A stretch of 64,000 nucleotides of DNA from Bacteroides timonensis (GCF_000513195.1 NZ_CBVI010000002.1:20144-84143); one strand, 5' to 3'; numbered from the stretch's first letter, positions 55,582 to 63,511 are shown. Numbers and translations are program-made. The notes: generated by a model not told the origin, from the sequence alone.

Positions 55582-56643
55582 ATGAGTAAACAAGAAGTAA
55601 TCCTTTGCGAGAAACTGGAAAGCAGCCTGGCAAACGCCATCGGGAATTGTCCCCATGACAAGCTCTTCATATTGACCGACGAGCATACCCACCGCCTCTG
55701 TCTGCCGCAACTCAATGACATTCCGGCACTGAAAGAGGCTACCGAAATCGTTATCGGTGCCGAAGATGTGCACAAGAATCTGGAAACCCTGGCTTCCGTT
55801 TGGCAAGCTCTAAGCGAACAGGGAGCTACACGCCATTCATTACTGATTAACCTGGGTGGCGGCATGGTGACCGACCTGGGTGGCTTCGCCGCTTCTACCT
55901 TCAAGCGGGGCATTGCCTATATCAATATCCCCACCACCCTGCTGGCCATGGTGGATGCTTCCGTAGGAGGCAAAACGGGTATCAACTTCAACGGGTTGAA
56001 GAACGAAATCGGTGTTTTCGCACCTGCCGCCAGTGTACTTCTTGAAACGGAGTTCCTGCGCAGCCTCGATGCCCACAACTTCTTCTCCGGTTATGCCGAG
56101 ATGTTGAAGCACGGTCTTATCAGTACCCCGGAGCACCTTGCCGAATTATTGGCTTTCGATACGGACAAGATAGATTACGTTGCACTGAAATCAATGGTGG
56201 GCCGTTCCGTACAAGTAAAAGAGGATATCGTGGAACAAGATCCTCTGGAACACGGCATCCGCAAGGCGCTGAACCTGGGACATACCGTAGGTCATGCCTT
56301 CGAAAGTCTGGCTCTTGCCGAAGGTCGCCCCGTATTACATGGTTATGCTGTTGTTTGGGGAATTGTCTGCGAGCTATACCTTTCTTATATAAAGGTAGGT
56401 TTTCCGAAAGAGAAAATGCGCCAGACCATTCAGTTCATCAAAGAGAACTACGGTGGCTTTGCCTTCAATTGCAAACAGTACGACCAACTTTATGAGCTGA
56501 TGAAGCATGACAAGAAGAACACTGCCGGCGTCATCAACTTCACTCTATTGAAAGAAGTCGGAGACATCTGCCTCAACCAGACTGCCGACAAAGATACCAT
56601 TTACGAAATGTTCGATTTTTATCGGGAATGCATGGGGGTATAA
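55582..56643 (+). CDS. aroB: 3-dehydroquinate synthase
   Basis: A 353-aa NAD- and metal-dependent enzyme of the shikimate pathway. G-G-G-M-V-T-D-L-G-G-F near 90-100, I-P-T-T-L-L-A-M-V-D-A-S-V-G-G-K-T-G-I-N, and the metal-binding His region N-L-G-H-T-V-G-H-A-F plus H-G-Y-A-V. Ends at a strong bidirectional hairpin. Supplies aromatic amino acids, and so indirectly the tyrosine used by the pigment operon. Confidence 0.95.
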   Translation: MSKQEVILCEKLESSLANAIGNCPHDKLFILTDEHTHRLCLPQLNDIPALKEATEIVIGAEDVHKNLETLASVWQALSEQGATRHSLLINLGGGMVTDLGGFAASTFKRGIAYINIPTTLLAMVDASVGGKTGINFNGLKNEIGVFAPAASVLLETEFLRSLDAHNFFSGYAEMLKHGLISTPEHLAELLAFDTDKIDYVALKSMVGRSVQVKEDIVEQDPLEHGIRKALNLGHTVGHAFESLALAEGRPVLHGYAVVWGIVCELYLSYIKVGFPKEKMRQTIQFIKENYGGFAFNCKQYDQLYELMKHDKKNTAGVINFTLLKEVGDICLNQTADKDTIYEMFDFYRECMGV

Positions 56644-56667
56644 CCTCACTGTGCACTTGTACTATTT

Positions 56668-56721
56668 CCCCTTCCACACTTCTGCAACCCTTTATTCATA
56701 GGGGGTAGAGTGTGGAAGGGG
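56668..56721. terminator. Bidirectional hairpin between aroB and HU-HIG gene 2
   Basis: CCCCTTCCACACT (56668-56680) pairs perfectly with AGTGTGGAAGGGG (56709-56721) between two convergent genes; the plus-strand tail is TATTCTTTAG. Confidence 0.65.
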
Positions 56722-56727
56722 TATTCT

Positions 56728-57231
56728 TTAGGGTTTCTCAGTTATGTCTTCTTCCGGAAATTCTCCTTGTAGTTCCGCCTTCTTCTCTGCTTCCACAACT
56801 TTCTTGCTTAGCATACTTGCCGGGAAGTATTTGCTCAGTGGATAGCGGAAAAATCTCATTTCCCGGCTTAATTCCCTGGTCAATCCGCGGTCAGCGGTGA
56901 AGTAAACGCGCGAAATGCGCACGGTTCCCGGCATCACGTCTTCGGGGTGTTCAAAGCCCTCGCTGGTTATCGCAATATGGAAAGAGCCCAGTCCTTTGAT
57001 GGATACCGACTCCCCATTCTTCAAGGCCTCTTCTATGAAGTGAGGCAGGTCGGTCAATATTCCTTTTACATCACCTTCGCTCCTGCCCGTCCGGTGAGCG
57101 ATTCGTTTTGCCAGTATATCTTCGGTCACCCCACCTCTGGGTTGCAGTGTACGTTGCACGGCATAATACAGTTGTTTTGCACCTTCCTTAGTCTGGAAGA
57201 GCTTCTTTCTTACCAAGTAAATCATTCCCAT
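56728..57231 (-). CDS. HU-HIG family DNA-binding protein (paralogue 2)
   Basis: 167 aa, colinear and mostly identical with paralogue 1 at 9110 over residues 1-140 (shared M-G-M-I-Y-L-V-R-K-K-L-F, L-Q-P-R-G-G-V, G-L-G-S-F-x-I-A-I-T-S-E-G-F-E-H-P). The C-terminal tail is different and Glu/Lys-rich. The gene has the same 5' layout as paralogue 1: -7 box, 22-bp palindromic array, then ORF. Expected to bind DNA; specific role unknown. Confidence 0.85.
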   Translation of the reverse strand: MGMIYLVRKKLFQTKEGAKQLYYAVQRTLQPRGGVTEDILAKRIAHRTGRSEGDVKGILTDLPHFIEEALKNGESVSIKGLGSFHIAITSEGFEHPEDVMPGTVRISRVYFTADRGLTRELSREMRFFRYPLSKYFPASMLSKKVVEAEKKAELQGEFPEEDITEKP

Positions 57232-57288
57232 AGTCTTTACGTGTTTTTAATTACTACCTTTGATATCTTTCTCTTATTCCTTCCATGC

Positions 57289-57376
57289 AAAAGATGGCAT
57301 CTTTTGTAGCAAAAGGTGGCATCTTATAACACAAAAGATGGCATCTTTTACAGCAAAAGATGCCACCTTTTGTAAG
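57289..57376. repeat. 22-bp-period palindromic array, 4 units, before HU-HIG gene 2
   Basis: Units start at 57289, 57311, 57333 and 57355, exactly 22 bases apart with no spacers. Consensus core is CAAAAGATGGCATCTTTT, itself palindromic. The array fills most of the leader between the -7 box at 57386-57393 and the ORF start at 57231. Confidence 0.85.
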
Positions 57377-57385
57377 AGATATAGC

Positions 57386-57393
57386 AAAGATAC
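57386..57393 (-). promoter_or_regulatory. Candidate promoter of HU-HIG gene 2
   Basis: Minus strand TATCTTTG fits TAnnTTTG. Transcription would start near 57379, directly at the edge of the array. No -33 TTTG seen. Confidence 0.45.
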
Positions 57394-57458
57394 GGAAAGT
57401 ATCTTTAAATGAAGTATCCGAAAGGGCTTAATGCTCTAGCTATTTAGCAAAAAGTCTT

Positions 57459-58766
57459 TTATTCCCATTCGATAGTAGCGTTAGGCTTCGGAGACATATC
57501 GTAGCAAACACGATTCACATGTTTTACTTCTTTCAGGATACGATCCGTAATTTTCATCAGGACAGGCCATTCTACCTGTTCGATGGTAGCGGTCATCGCG
57601 TCGATCGTATTGACAGCACGGATGATAACCGGCCATTCGAAAGAACGGGCATTGTCGCGCACACCAACTGACTTGAAGTCGGGTACCACAGTGAAATATT
57701 GCCACACTTTCTTATCCAGTCCGGCAAGTTGGAACTCTTCACGCAGGATAGCATCGGACTCGCGCACAGCTTCCAAACGATCGCGTGTGATAGCACCCAA
57801 ACAACGCACACCCAGACCGGGACCGGGGAAGGGTTGACGATAAACCATTTCATAAGGCAAGCCCAGTTCAAGACCACATGCCCGTACTTCGTCTTTGAAA
57901 AGCTGACGCAACGGTTCCACAAGTTCGAACTGAAGATCTTCCGGCAGACCGCCTACATTGTGGTGAGACTTCACCATCTTGGCCGTTTTCGTTCCGCTTT
58001 CCACAATATCAGGGTAGATAGTTCCCTGGCCTAAGAAGTCGATACCGTCCAGTTTACGCGCTTCTTCTTCGAATACGCGGATAAACTCTCCGCCGATAAT
58101 CTTGCGTTTCTGTTCGGGATCTTCCACACCTTCCAGTTTAGTAAGGAAGCGGTCGGTAACGTCTACATAGATCAAATTCGCCTTCAGCTGATTACCGAAC
58201 ATTTCTACTACATCTTCGGATTCACCTTTACGCATCAGACCGTGATTTACATGCACGCATACCAGATTGTCGCCAATTGCTTTCAGCAACAGAGCTGCCA
58301 CTACGGAACTGTCAACACCACCGGAAAGGGCCAGCAATACTTTTCTGTCACCCACCTGACGACGTACCAATTCAATCTGATCATTCACGAAGTTGGTCAT
58401 GTTCCAATTAGCTTCGGCCTTGCAAGTTTCGAAAACGAAAGGCTTAACAGCTGCTTTGATAGCTTCAATATCATCAGTAAACTGTGGCAGTTTCACCGCA
58501 CAAGTCGCTTTGTCATGACCGGCAGCCATCACTGGAATTCCCGCCTCGTAGATAGAAGGATTCACATCGATGGCAACGCCATCTACTATGTTACACGGTC
58601 CACCATTGATAATAATGCCCTTTACATTGGACAACTTTTTCAGTTCTTCAACGGTTATATCATGAGGATAGATCTCACTATATACACCTAACGCACGGAT
58701 GGCGCGAGCCAATACCGTATTCTCATGACTACCCAAGTCAAGGATAACAATCATATCCTGCTTCAT
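57459..58766 (-). CDS. guaA: GMP synthase paralogue with a collapsed glutaminase domain
   Basis: 435 aa against about 510-525 for normal GuaA. The ATP-pyrophosphatase domain is intact: S-G-G-V-D-S-S (148-154), S-H-H-N-V-G-G-L-P, F-P-G-P-G-L-G-V-R, and C-terminal K-P-N-A-T-I-E-W-E. The N-terminal class I glutamine amidotransferase part is reduced to about 95 residues. The catalytic Cys loop (G-V-C-Y-G-M) reads A-A-G-H-D-K, and the half that carries the His-Glu pair is missing. It may use free ammonia or a separate glutaminase. A canonical guaA elsewhere is expected but not seen here. Confidence 0.85.
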   Translation of the reverse strand: MKQDMIVILDLGSHENTVLARAIRALGVYSEIYPHDITVEELKKLSNVKGIIINGGPCNIVDGVAIDVNPSIYEAGIPVMAAGHDKATCAVKLPQFTDDIEAIKAAVKPFVFETCKAEANWNMTNFVNDQIELVRRQVGDRKVLLALSGGVDSSVVAALLLKAIGDNLVCVHVNHGLMRKGESEDVVEMFGNQLKANLIYVDVTDRFLTKLEGVEDPEQKRKIIGGEFIRVFEEEARKLDGIDFLGQGTIYPDIVESGTKTAKMVKSHHNVGGLPEDLQFELVEPLRQLFKDEVRACGLELGLPYEMVYRQPFPGPGLGVRCLGAITRDRLEAVRESDAILREEFQLAGLDKKVWQYFTVVPDFKSVGVRDNARSFEWPVIIRAVNTIDAMTATIEQVEWPVLMKITDRILKEVKHVNRVCYDMSPKPNATIEWE

Positions 58767-59186
58767 TTGATTCTGGTTGTTTTAAGTTATTGTATCAATT
58801 ATTATTCACTTCTGTTTTCAAACTGTCCGCAAAGATAAAGATTTTCAGAGAGACTATAATACATTGATTCTCTAAAGTTTCAGAACTGAGTAGCGTTTTT
58901 TTTGCAGTCATACCTTTCCGAAGATCAGTTTTATTCATCGATCCTTTATTTCGGTATTGTTAATGGAAATCAGGAATCGAATTCAACTCATTATCGGAGC
59001 GGTTTTGAATGAAATGATGATTTGCCAACGTGTATTTCCTAAACCTGTAAGGCTTGCATCTTAGAGACAGAGACATAAACCTACCAAGGATGTATGTAAG
59101 AAAAACTACGCCGGAAAACAGAACGTCCCGCCTAATTCTCAAAAAACGAAAATCGGGCGAGACGAAAATGAATAGTATCTTGCTAT
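58767..59186. other. 420-bp spacer before guaA
   Basis: Contains a minus-strand -7 box TATCTTTG (58847-58840) for guaA and the terminator of the Rpn gene at 59124-59164. A 60-codon minus-strand ORF in between has no family features. Nothing else seen. Confidence 0.5.
59124..59164 (-). terminator. Terminator of the Rpn-type gene
   Basis: CGTCCCGCC (59124-59132) pairs with GGCGAGACG (59156-59164) with one mismatch, followed on the minus strand by TTCTGTTTTCC. Confidence 0.55.
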
Positions 59187-60095
59187 TTATAGCTCTTCTA
59201 TGTCTTTGATGGCTAAACCCGTCACTTGGTGGATGACCTCTGAGGAGATATTCAAGGCTTTCATCGTACGGGCATTCTCTATGTTTTTCTCCTGCTTTCC
59301 TTGTTCAAGCCCTTCTGCCAGTCCTTCTTGTCTGCCTTCTTGTCTGCCTTCCTGTCTGCCTTCCGCCGCCGCCGTACTCAGCACATCATTCTGAATCATC
59401 ACGGCATTGATATGCTCGTCATACGCTAGTTGTTCCGACCTGTCCATATTGTAATAAATCAGTTTGCGGCGTGCCTCTTCCAGTCCGGGAGCTTTCGTAT
59501 CGGGGCGAATGATACCGGTTTTCAGATACTCTATCCACTCCTCAAGCGGGGTGACGGCCACCTTGTTGAACTCATTCACACGAATCAGGAAGTATTCGGG
59601 GAAGATTTCGGCAGGCAGCTTGCGCACGATAGCGTCCTTCTCTTTGGTGGTGACCTCCAGAAAATCGCCCGTATGCACGCCCACAAAGGAGTTCTGACCG
59701 TGATACAGGTAATCGTTCCCCTTGCCGATGTCGAAATAGAGAATGCTGATGGAGTACACTTTCTTCACTTCCGAGTAAAGCTCGCCCAACTCGATATGCT
59801 CCGTGATGGCCTTGGCAACGCCGAAGAGGATGCGCTCCAGATAGTATATCTCGCGCGTGTTCTGCACCTCAACGATGATGATTTCATCCTTGCTATTGCG
59901 CGCTTTGATGTCCACACGGTTGAACTTCTCGCTTTCACGTTGCTGGTTGCCCTCGCTTTCCAGTATCTCGACGATGTGGATAGGCTCGCCCAACAACACG
60001 GTAAGGAAGCCTTCGAGCACGCCGAAGTTGGCTTTATTGCGCAGCAAACGTTTCACTGCCCAATCAAAACGTATATATTTATCTTTCTGTTCCAT
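59187..60095 (-). CDS. Rpn-family PD-(D/E)XK nuclease/transposase-like protein
   Basis: 302 aa of the Rpn/PD-(D/E)XK family. The nuclease core is visible: an Asp in N-R-V-D-I-K-A and E-V-Q in I-I-I-V-E-V-Q near residues 60-80. After about residue 240 the chain has three in-frame copies of G-R-Q-E followed by G-L-A-E-G-L-E-Q-G-K-Q-E, matching 12-base DNA repeats near 59331-59361. Such E-G-x-x-E-G tails are typical and vary in copy number. Rpn proteins promote recombination and can act in phage defence; activity here is inferred. Confidence 0.85.
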   Translation of the reverse strand: MEQKDKYIRFDWAVKRLLRNKANFGVLEGFLTVLLGEPIHIVEILESEGNQQRESEKFNRVDIKARNSKDEIIIVEVQNTREIYYLERILFGVAKAITEHIELGELYSEVKKVYSISILYFDIGKGNDYLYHGQNSFVGVHTGDFLEVTTKEKDAIVRKLPAEIFPEYFLIRVNEFNKVAVTPLEEWIEYLKTGIIRPDTKAPGLEEARRKLIYYNMDRSEQLAYDEHINAVMIQNDVLSTAAAEGRQEGRQEGRQEGLAEGLEQGKQEKNIENARTMKALNISSEVIHQVTGLAIKDIEEL

Positions 60096-60247
60096 AACTT
60101 TTGTTTTTGTCTTCTAGTTAGCACAAAGGTAAGCATAAATTCTGTTTCCAACATGTCCGGAAGCAATAATTTATTTCATTACTTCTCATCTGTAAACCAA
60201 ATAGATGCCCTCTTTTTCCGACTTATAAACCAATCTCATGCCCTTCC

Positions 60248-60331
60248 CCGTACCTGGTCCGTACCAAAGCCGTGTCAAGTCCAAGCGTTAGGATACGGAG
60301 ATAATACGGACCTGATACGGTTCGGGTACGG
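60248..60331. repeat. 11-bp-period CCGTAY repeats in two inverted blocks
   Basis: Plus-strand CCGTAC at 60248 and 60259, CCGTGT at 60270. Minus-strand equivalents ATACGG at 60293, 60304 and 60315, GTACGG at 60326. Every step is 11 bases, about one helical turn. Confidence 0.75.
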
Positions 60332-60503
60332 GGGAAGCAGGAGAAACAGACTAAAAAGAGTGTAATACAACTATAGGCGGAATATGTGCATTTCTATCAG
60401 GTTATGAATGAATTTCAACTTCTGATTCGCATTATTAATAAAGTTAATTGGAGAACAAATGAATTTTCCTCCCCGATTTACATTGCTACTTTATTTTTTA
60501 TTG

Positions 60504-60511
60504 TACCTTTG
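60504..60511 (+). promoter_or_regulatory. Candidate promoter of the structured RNA
   Basis: TACCTTTG fits TAnnTTTG. Transcription should start near 60516, the first base of the outer stem. -33 is weak. Confidence 0.5.
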
Positions 60512-60515
60512 TGAT

Positions 60516-60670
60516 GTCGAACCATTATAAACTCACAGCAGGGAAACCTGCCAAGAATCCGTGGCGGGCATTTTTATGTCCGTCCACGTCACTCCTATAT
60601 GGCGGTCCCTGTACCCCCATGGGGAGTGTTAATGCACCTCCAAATACTAGCTGTGAGTTTAGTGTTCGAC
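60516..60670 (+). ncRNA. Candidate structured RNA or 5' leader
   Basis: Ends pair: GTCGAAC (60516-60522) with GTTCGAC (60664-60670), and TAAACTCACAGC (60528-60539) with its exact complement (60650-60661), 19 pairs in all. Inside are a GAAA-loop hairpin (60539-60550), a 12-bp hairpin (60560-60588) with a TTTT loop and one G-U pair, and CACTCC (60590-60595) with GGAGTG (60623-60628). A weak hairpin plus TTTT at 60679-60696 may end it. It could be a standalone RNA or a leader of the gene at 60754. Family unknown. Confidence 0.6.
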
Positions 60671-60753
60671 AATGGGACAGGCGGGGATTGCCTTTTATAT
60701 TTCTTCTCCTCTCCCATGAATCGAATTATTCACCTTTTAAAACTTTACGATTT

Positions 60754-61242
60754 ATGGAAAACAACACTCAGCCGGTAACCGCTCAGGAATTACCCAACGC
60801 AGCAATGCACCCACGCACGGGCTTCCCGTCAGAAGAAGCCATGAAAGCGTACTATCTACAACTGATTGGCATTATGAACATAACGTATGCCGAAGAGCCT
60901 TCGGAATATATAAGCCTGCAATGCCTGAAACGCAAATTAAGACAATTCATCCATGTTCTACGATTGATAGGCACACACGAATGGGGAAACGGCATTGCAG
61001 AAATACAAGATGCCAGCGGATTCTATATGCTGCAAAGTACACTCCCGCATAAGACGCTGCTGCAAGCCAACCGGGAAATCGGTCTGCATCTGCAATTCAT
61101 TACGCAACTGGCAAGCAATGTAGGTTTTCTGAAACAATTGGAAGGTATCTTATATTACCACTCTCAAAACGTAGAAAACTTGCTGAAGAGGGTGAAAGAA
61201 GAATCGACAGATACTTTCAAAATAATAAAAGACACTTTATGA
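60754..61242 (+). CDS. Hypothetical helical protein downstream of the structured RNA
   Basis: 162 aa from ATG 60754, mostly alpha-helical by composition, with no signal peptide or membrane segment. No family recognised. The reading frame is open further upstream to 60511, but that part overlaps the structured RNA and contains odd Pro/Cys-rich sequence, so I reject it. A hairpin terminator follows at 61248-61291. Confidence 0.6.
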   Translation: MENNTQPVTAQELPNAAMHPRTGFPSEEAMKAYYLQLIGIMNITYAEEPSEYISLQCLKRKLRQFIHVLRLIGTHEWGNGIAEIQDASGFYMLQSTLPHKTLLQANREIGLHLQFITQLASNVGFLKQLEGILYYHSQNVENLLKRVKEESTDTFKIIKDTL

Positions 61243-61247
61243 GATAA

Positions 61248-61291
61248 TAGAAGAGCGAGACGTAAAGCCCAGCTTCCCCCTCGCTCTTCTA
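61248..61291 (+). terminator. Hairpin after the hypothetical gene
   Basis: TAGAAGAGCGAG (61248-61259) pairs perfectly with CTCGCTCTTCTA (61280-61291); the U tract is absent. Confidence 0.55.
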
Positions 61292-61495
61292 CCCGCAAAC
61301 AATCTATCTTAAAAGACAGCAGCTATTTTCTTTATATTATTTATTTCCTCAAGCAAAGGGCTATTTCTACGTGCTACTTGCATATTATACCTTGATTAGT
61401 TCTAACATAGAATAAACTTTGCATCATAACAAATTAAGAATAAGAGAGATGTGTTATCTAACAAGATAATAGCAAAACAAAAATCAACAGAAATA

Positions 61496-61526
61496 TTTGC
61501 TATTTCAAAATAAAGCACTACTTTTG
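61496..61526 (+). promoter_or_regulatory. Bacteroidota promoter of tRNA-Pro
   Basis: TTTG (61496-61499), 19 bases, TACTTTTG (61519-61526): full -33/-7 match, 11 bases before the mature tRNA. Confidence 0.75.
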
Positions 61527-61537
61527 CATCCGCAATT

Positions 61538-61611
61538 CGGGATGTAGCTCAGCCCGGTAGAGTACGCGTCTGGGGGGCGTGTGGTCGCAAGTTCGAATCT
61601 TGTCATCCCGA
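61538..61611 (+). tRNA. tRNA-Pro (anticodon GGG)
   Basis: 74 nt, complete cloverleaf: acceptor CGGGATG/CATCCCG, D stem GCTC/GAGT, anticodon loop CTGGGGG with GGG at positions 34-36, T loop TTCGAAT, discriminator A. CCA is not encoded. Own promoter upstream and a 12-bp terminator hairpin downstream. Confidence 0.96.
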
Positions 61612-61616
61612 CAAAC

Positions 61617-61645
61617 ATAGCCTAAGTATCAACTACTTAGGCTAT
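61617..61645 (+). terminator. tRNA terminator
   Basis: ATAGCCTAAGTA (61617-61628), loop TCAAC, TACTTAGGCTAT (61634-61645), then TTTGTTT. Confidence 0.8.
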
Positions 61646-61877
61646 TTTGTTTCCGCTAATGTTTCCGTTTTATTTTGAAAAAGTTCTTTTTGCGTTTTTA
61701 TAGGGCTAAAACAATGAATCAAATACGAAGCAAACAGGAAGCAACCCGAAGCAAAATTAACCCAATGAAAGGAAATATATCCTGCACAAGCAAAGAGAGG
61801 CAATATAGAAAAGAGCACCCCGCCTATTTAATACTCTTTAAAAAGCCTTTCAACTCCATTTAAACGAATACAAAAAA

Positions 61878-61899
61878 GCCGCCCCAGTGTTGAGGCGGC
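61878..61899 (-). terminator. Terminator of the gene at 61937
   Basis: GCCGCC (61878-61883) with GGCGGC (61894-61899), followed on the minus strand by TTTTTTG. Confidence 0.7.
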
Positions 61900-61936
61900 A
61901 AATATAGCCACGGCTGGAAATACAACCCAGCATAGA

Positions 61937-62230
61937 CTACTTTTTGGTGTATATCTCACATTTCTTCGGAATCATACGAGTTATTTCCGATACATCGCCA
62001 AACAACGCCCTTTGCATTTCAAACGCATTACTTGTACTTGGTTGGAAATAACGGACTATATTAACCGCTGAATAAATGGCACTTGTAAACACCTCGTTAC
62101 TGTCACTACAAGCAACAGACATAAGGTCTAACAAGCCGTTAACATCACTTTGTAAGTCTTCCCATGAGATGGAGGAATTAAACACGATTGCTAAATGTTC
62201 CTCACCGTCAAACTTAACCTTTGTAATCAT
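61937..62230 (-). CDS. Small hypothetical protein of the mobile region
   Basis: 97 aa, soluble, mixed alpha/beta by composition, no motif recognised. Terminated by a good hairpin. Its initiation region repeats that of the small upstream ORF at 62363 almost exactly. Size, strand and context suggest an accessory gene of an integrated element. Confidence 0.6.
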   Translation of the reverse strand: MITKVKFDGEEHLAIVFNSSISWEDLQSDVNGLLDLMSVACSDSNEVFTSAIYSAVNIVRYFQPSTSNAFEMQRALFGDVSEITRMIPKKCEIYTKK

Positions 62231-62363
62231 AATCTTTTAATTTTAGGAATAAATAAAACACCCCTTGTTTCGGTGTCCTACGCATTAAAAGAAGCGTTCG
62301 GGGCGTTTCCGCTACCCGCACCGACAAGGGGCTATAACTTAAAATCTTTGTTTTTACTATCAT
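62214..62363 (-). CDS. Possible 49-aa leader peptide overlapping a foldable segment
   Basis: ORF from ATG 62363, overlapping the next gene by 17 bases. Its upstream CCTAAAATTAAAAGA is the same as that before the 61937-62230 gene, so translation is plausible. The DNA also folds: ACAAGGGG/CCCCTTGT and CACCG/CGGTG outer stems, with two small hairpins inside, one with a GGAAAC loop. Either a leader peptide with attenuator or an untranslated RNA. Confidence 0.35.
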   Translation of the reverse strand: MIVKTKILSYSPLSVRVAETPRTLLLMRRTPKQGVFYLFLKLKDYDYKG

Positions 62364-62615
62364 GTCTTTTAATTTTAGGGACTGCAAAGCTATGAAAACC
62401 AATTGAATAAAGCAAACCTTTGGCGTATTTTCTGATACATTTCTGATATTAACTATTTGACAACCAAACAAATACACTCAAAACAAGCCCATTTCAAGCC
62501 TTTCAAAAGCAAAGGAGCACAAGTTATCACCCCAATAGCAAAAGTCCCGCATATCCAAAAAGAAAGGGCAAAAACGCTATGTTCTGCCCTCATCTTATCA
62601 CACCACAAAAACGCC

Positions 62616-62891
62616 TTACTGTTTAGACGAGCGTTTCAAGTAATTATATACGCTCGTTTTGGAGCACTTTAAAGCTGCCGCTATTGCTACATAAGTCAAA
62701 CCCTTACTTCTTAAACTTCGGGCTTTCTCTGCAATCGGCTGAGGCTCTGCCATCTCTTTATAATGTCCGTCCTTAATCATTCGCTGGATCGTCCGTTCTG
62801 ATAAGTCCGTCAGTTTGGCTATTTCCTTGTTTGTCAGCCTTAACATGAAGTATCTATATACTTCGCTTTCTTTTGTTTTTTTCCTTGCCAT
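62616..62891 (-). CDS. Helix-turn-helix DNA-binding protein
   Basis: 91 aa with two HTH-like segments: R-L-T-N-K-E-I-A-K-L-T-D-L-S-E-R-T-I-Q-R-M near 18-38 and G-L-T-Y-V-A-I-A-A-A-L-K-C-S-K-T-S-V-Y-N-Y near 64-84, resembling transposase/resolvase HTH_23 repeats without a catalytic domain. It could be a regulator or a terminase-like DNA binder of the element. A minus-strand -7 box TAAATTTG lies at 62994-62987. Confidence 0.7.
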   Translation of the reverse strand: MARKKTKESEVYRYFMLRLTNKEIAKLTDLSERTIQRMIKDGHYKEMAEPQPIAEKARSLRSKGLTYVAIAAALKCSKTSVYNYLKRSSKQ

Positions 62892-63247
62892 AATGTCGTA
62901 ATTTAAAGCCTGTTACTTTAATGTAACTTAAATGTTTATTTTGAATGTCGCTATTTCAACACGCCATTTTGTCCGTTATCGTGATACAAATTTAATAGTA
63001 CCCCCCAACAGGTTTACACTGCCCTTTTGCCTCATCGTATAGAGATATTCAGTATATTCAAGCCAATGCAGCCCATGAAATCCAGCTAAAAACAGCTTTT
63101 ACAGCCCGCCTATGCTATATACACTCATCCGCTTGATACAAATATGATACAGTGTAAAAAACAGCGTCTCAAAGTTAACATTCACACACTCAAAAAGTTA
63201 CTTTTCATTGTTTTATGTAACGTTGATACGTTTTTGATACGTTCCTA
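62892..63247. other. 356-bp spacer with repeated TGATAC words
   Basis: No gene. Contains the -7 box at 62987-62994 and several TGATAC copies (near 62982, 63134, 63145, 63225, 63236), some in pairs 11 bases apart, possibly operators of the element. Confidence 0.5.
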
Positions 63248-63511
63248 TCAGTACTTGTAATAGGTCGAGCGTAGTTTATTGAGCATGTCAACCACTTTAA
63301 CCAGCTCATCCGTACCAGCACCAGCCGCCAACCGCTCATCGTAGTATCTTTCCGTTGCCGCTATTCGCTTTATAAGATCCTTATACTTTCTTTCGTATCG
63401 ACTACATGCCTGCCTCGTTACGCCCAGTTGTTCCGCTGCATCCTGCACAGACAACCCGTCATTGCGCAAAGCCTCATACCTCTTTTGCCTAAATTCTACC
63501 GTATTTCTCAT
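63248..63511 (-). CDS. Helix-turn-helix protein, second
   Basis: 87 aa: HTH at about 20-40 (L-S-V-Q-D-A-A-E-Q-L-G-V-T-R-Q-A-C-S-R-Y), then a charged helix. Overlaps the preceding gene by four bases (ATGA), so translationally coupled with it. Role unknown; small-terminase-like or regulator. Confidence 0.65.
   Translation of the reverse strand: MRNTVEFRQKRYEALRNDGLSVQDAAEQLGVTRQACSRYERKYKDLIKRIAATERYYDERLAAGAGTDELVKVVDMLNKLRSTYYKY

Larger units (their letters stand above)
60096..60753. other. 658-bp region with phased repeats and a structured RNA candidate
   Basis: The only long ORF here is the in-frame extension of the gene at 60754, which would run through a strongly folded segment and is not credible as protein. 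Contents: Rpn promoter TACCTTTG (minus, 60131-60124), an 11-bp-period array (60248-60331), and a promoter with structured RNA (60504-60700). Confidence 0.6.
61612..61936. other. 325-bp junction region after tRNA-Pro
   Basis: Holds two terminators. A 62-codon plus-strand ORF (61675-61863) has no recognisable feature and is not called. If an element is integrated at the tRNA, its attachment core should lie at or just after the tRNA 3' end; only one copy is in the window. Confidence 0.5.

Noticed and set aside
58960..59142. 60-codon minus-strand ORF before guaA
   Set aside because: No family feature; it overlaps the Rpn terminator.
60511..60753. Upstream in-frame extension of the 60754 gene
   Set aside because: The segment is a strongly folded RNA region with unlikely protein composition.
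61675..61863. 62-codon ORF after tRNA-Pro
   Set aside because: No recognisable motif, no promoter or ribosome site; low confidence as a gene.
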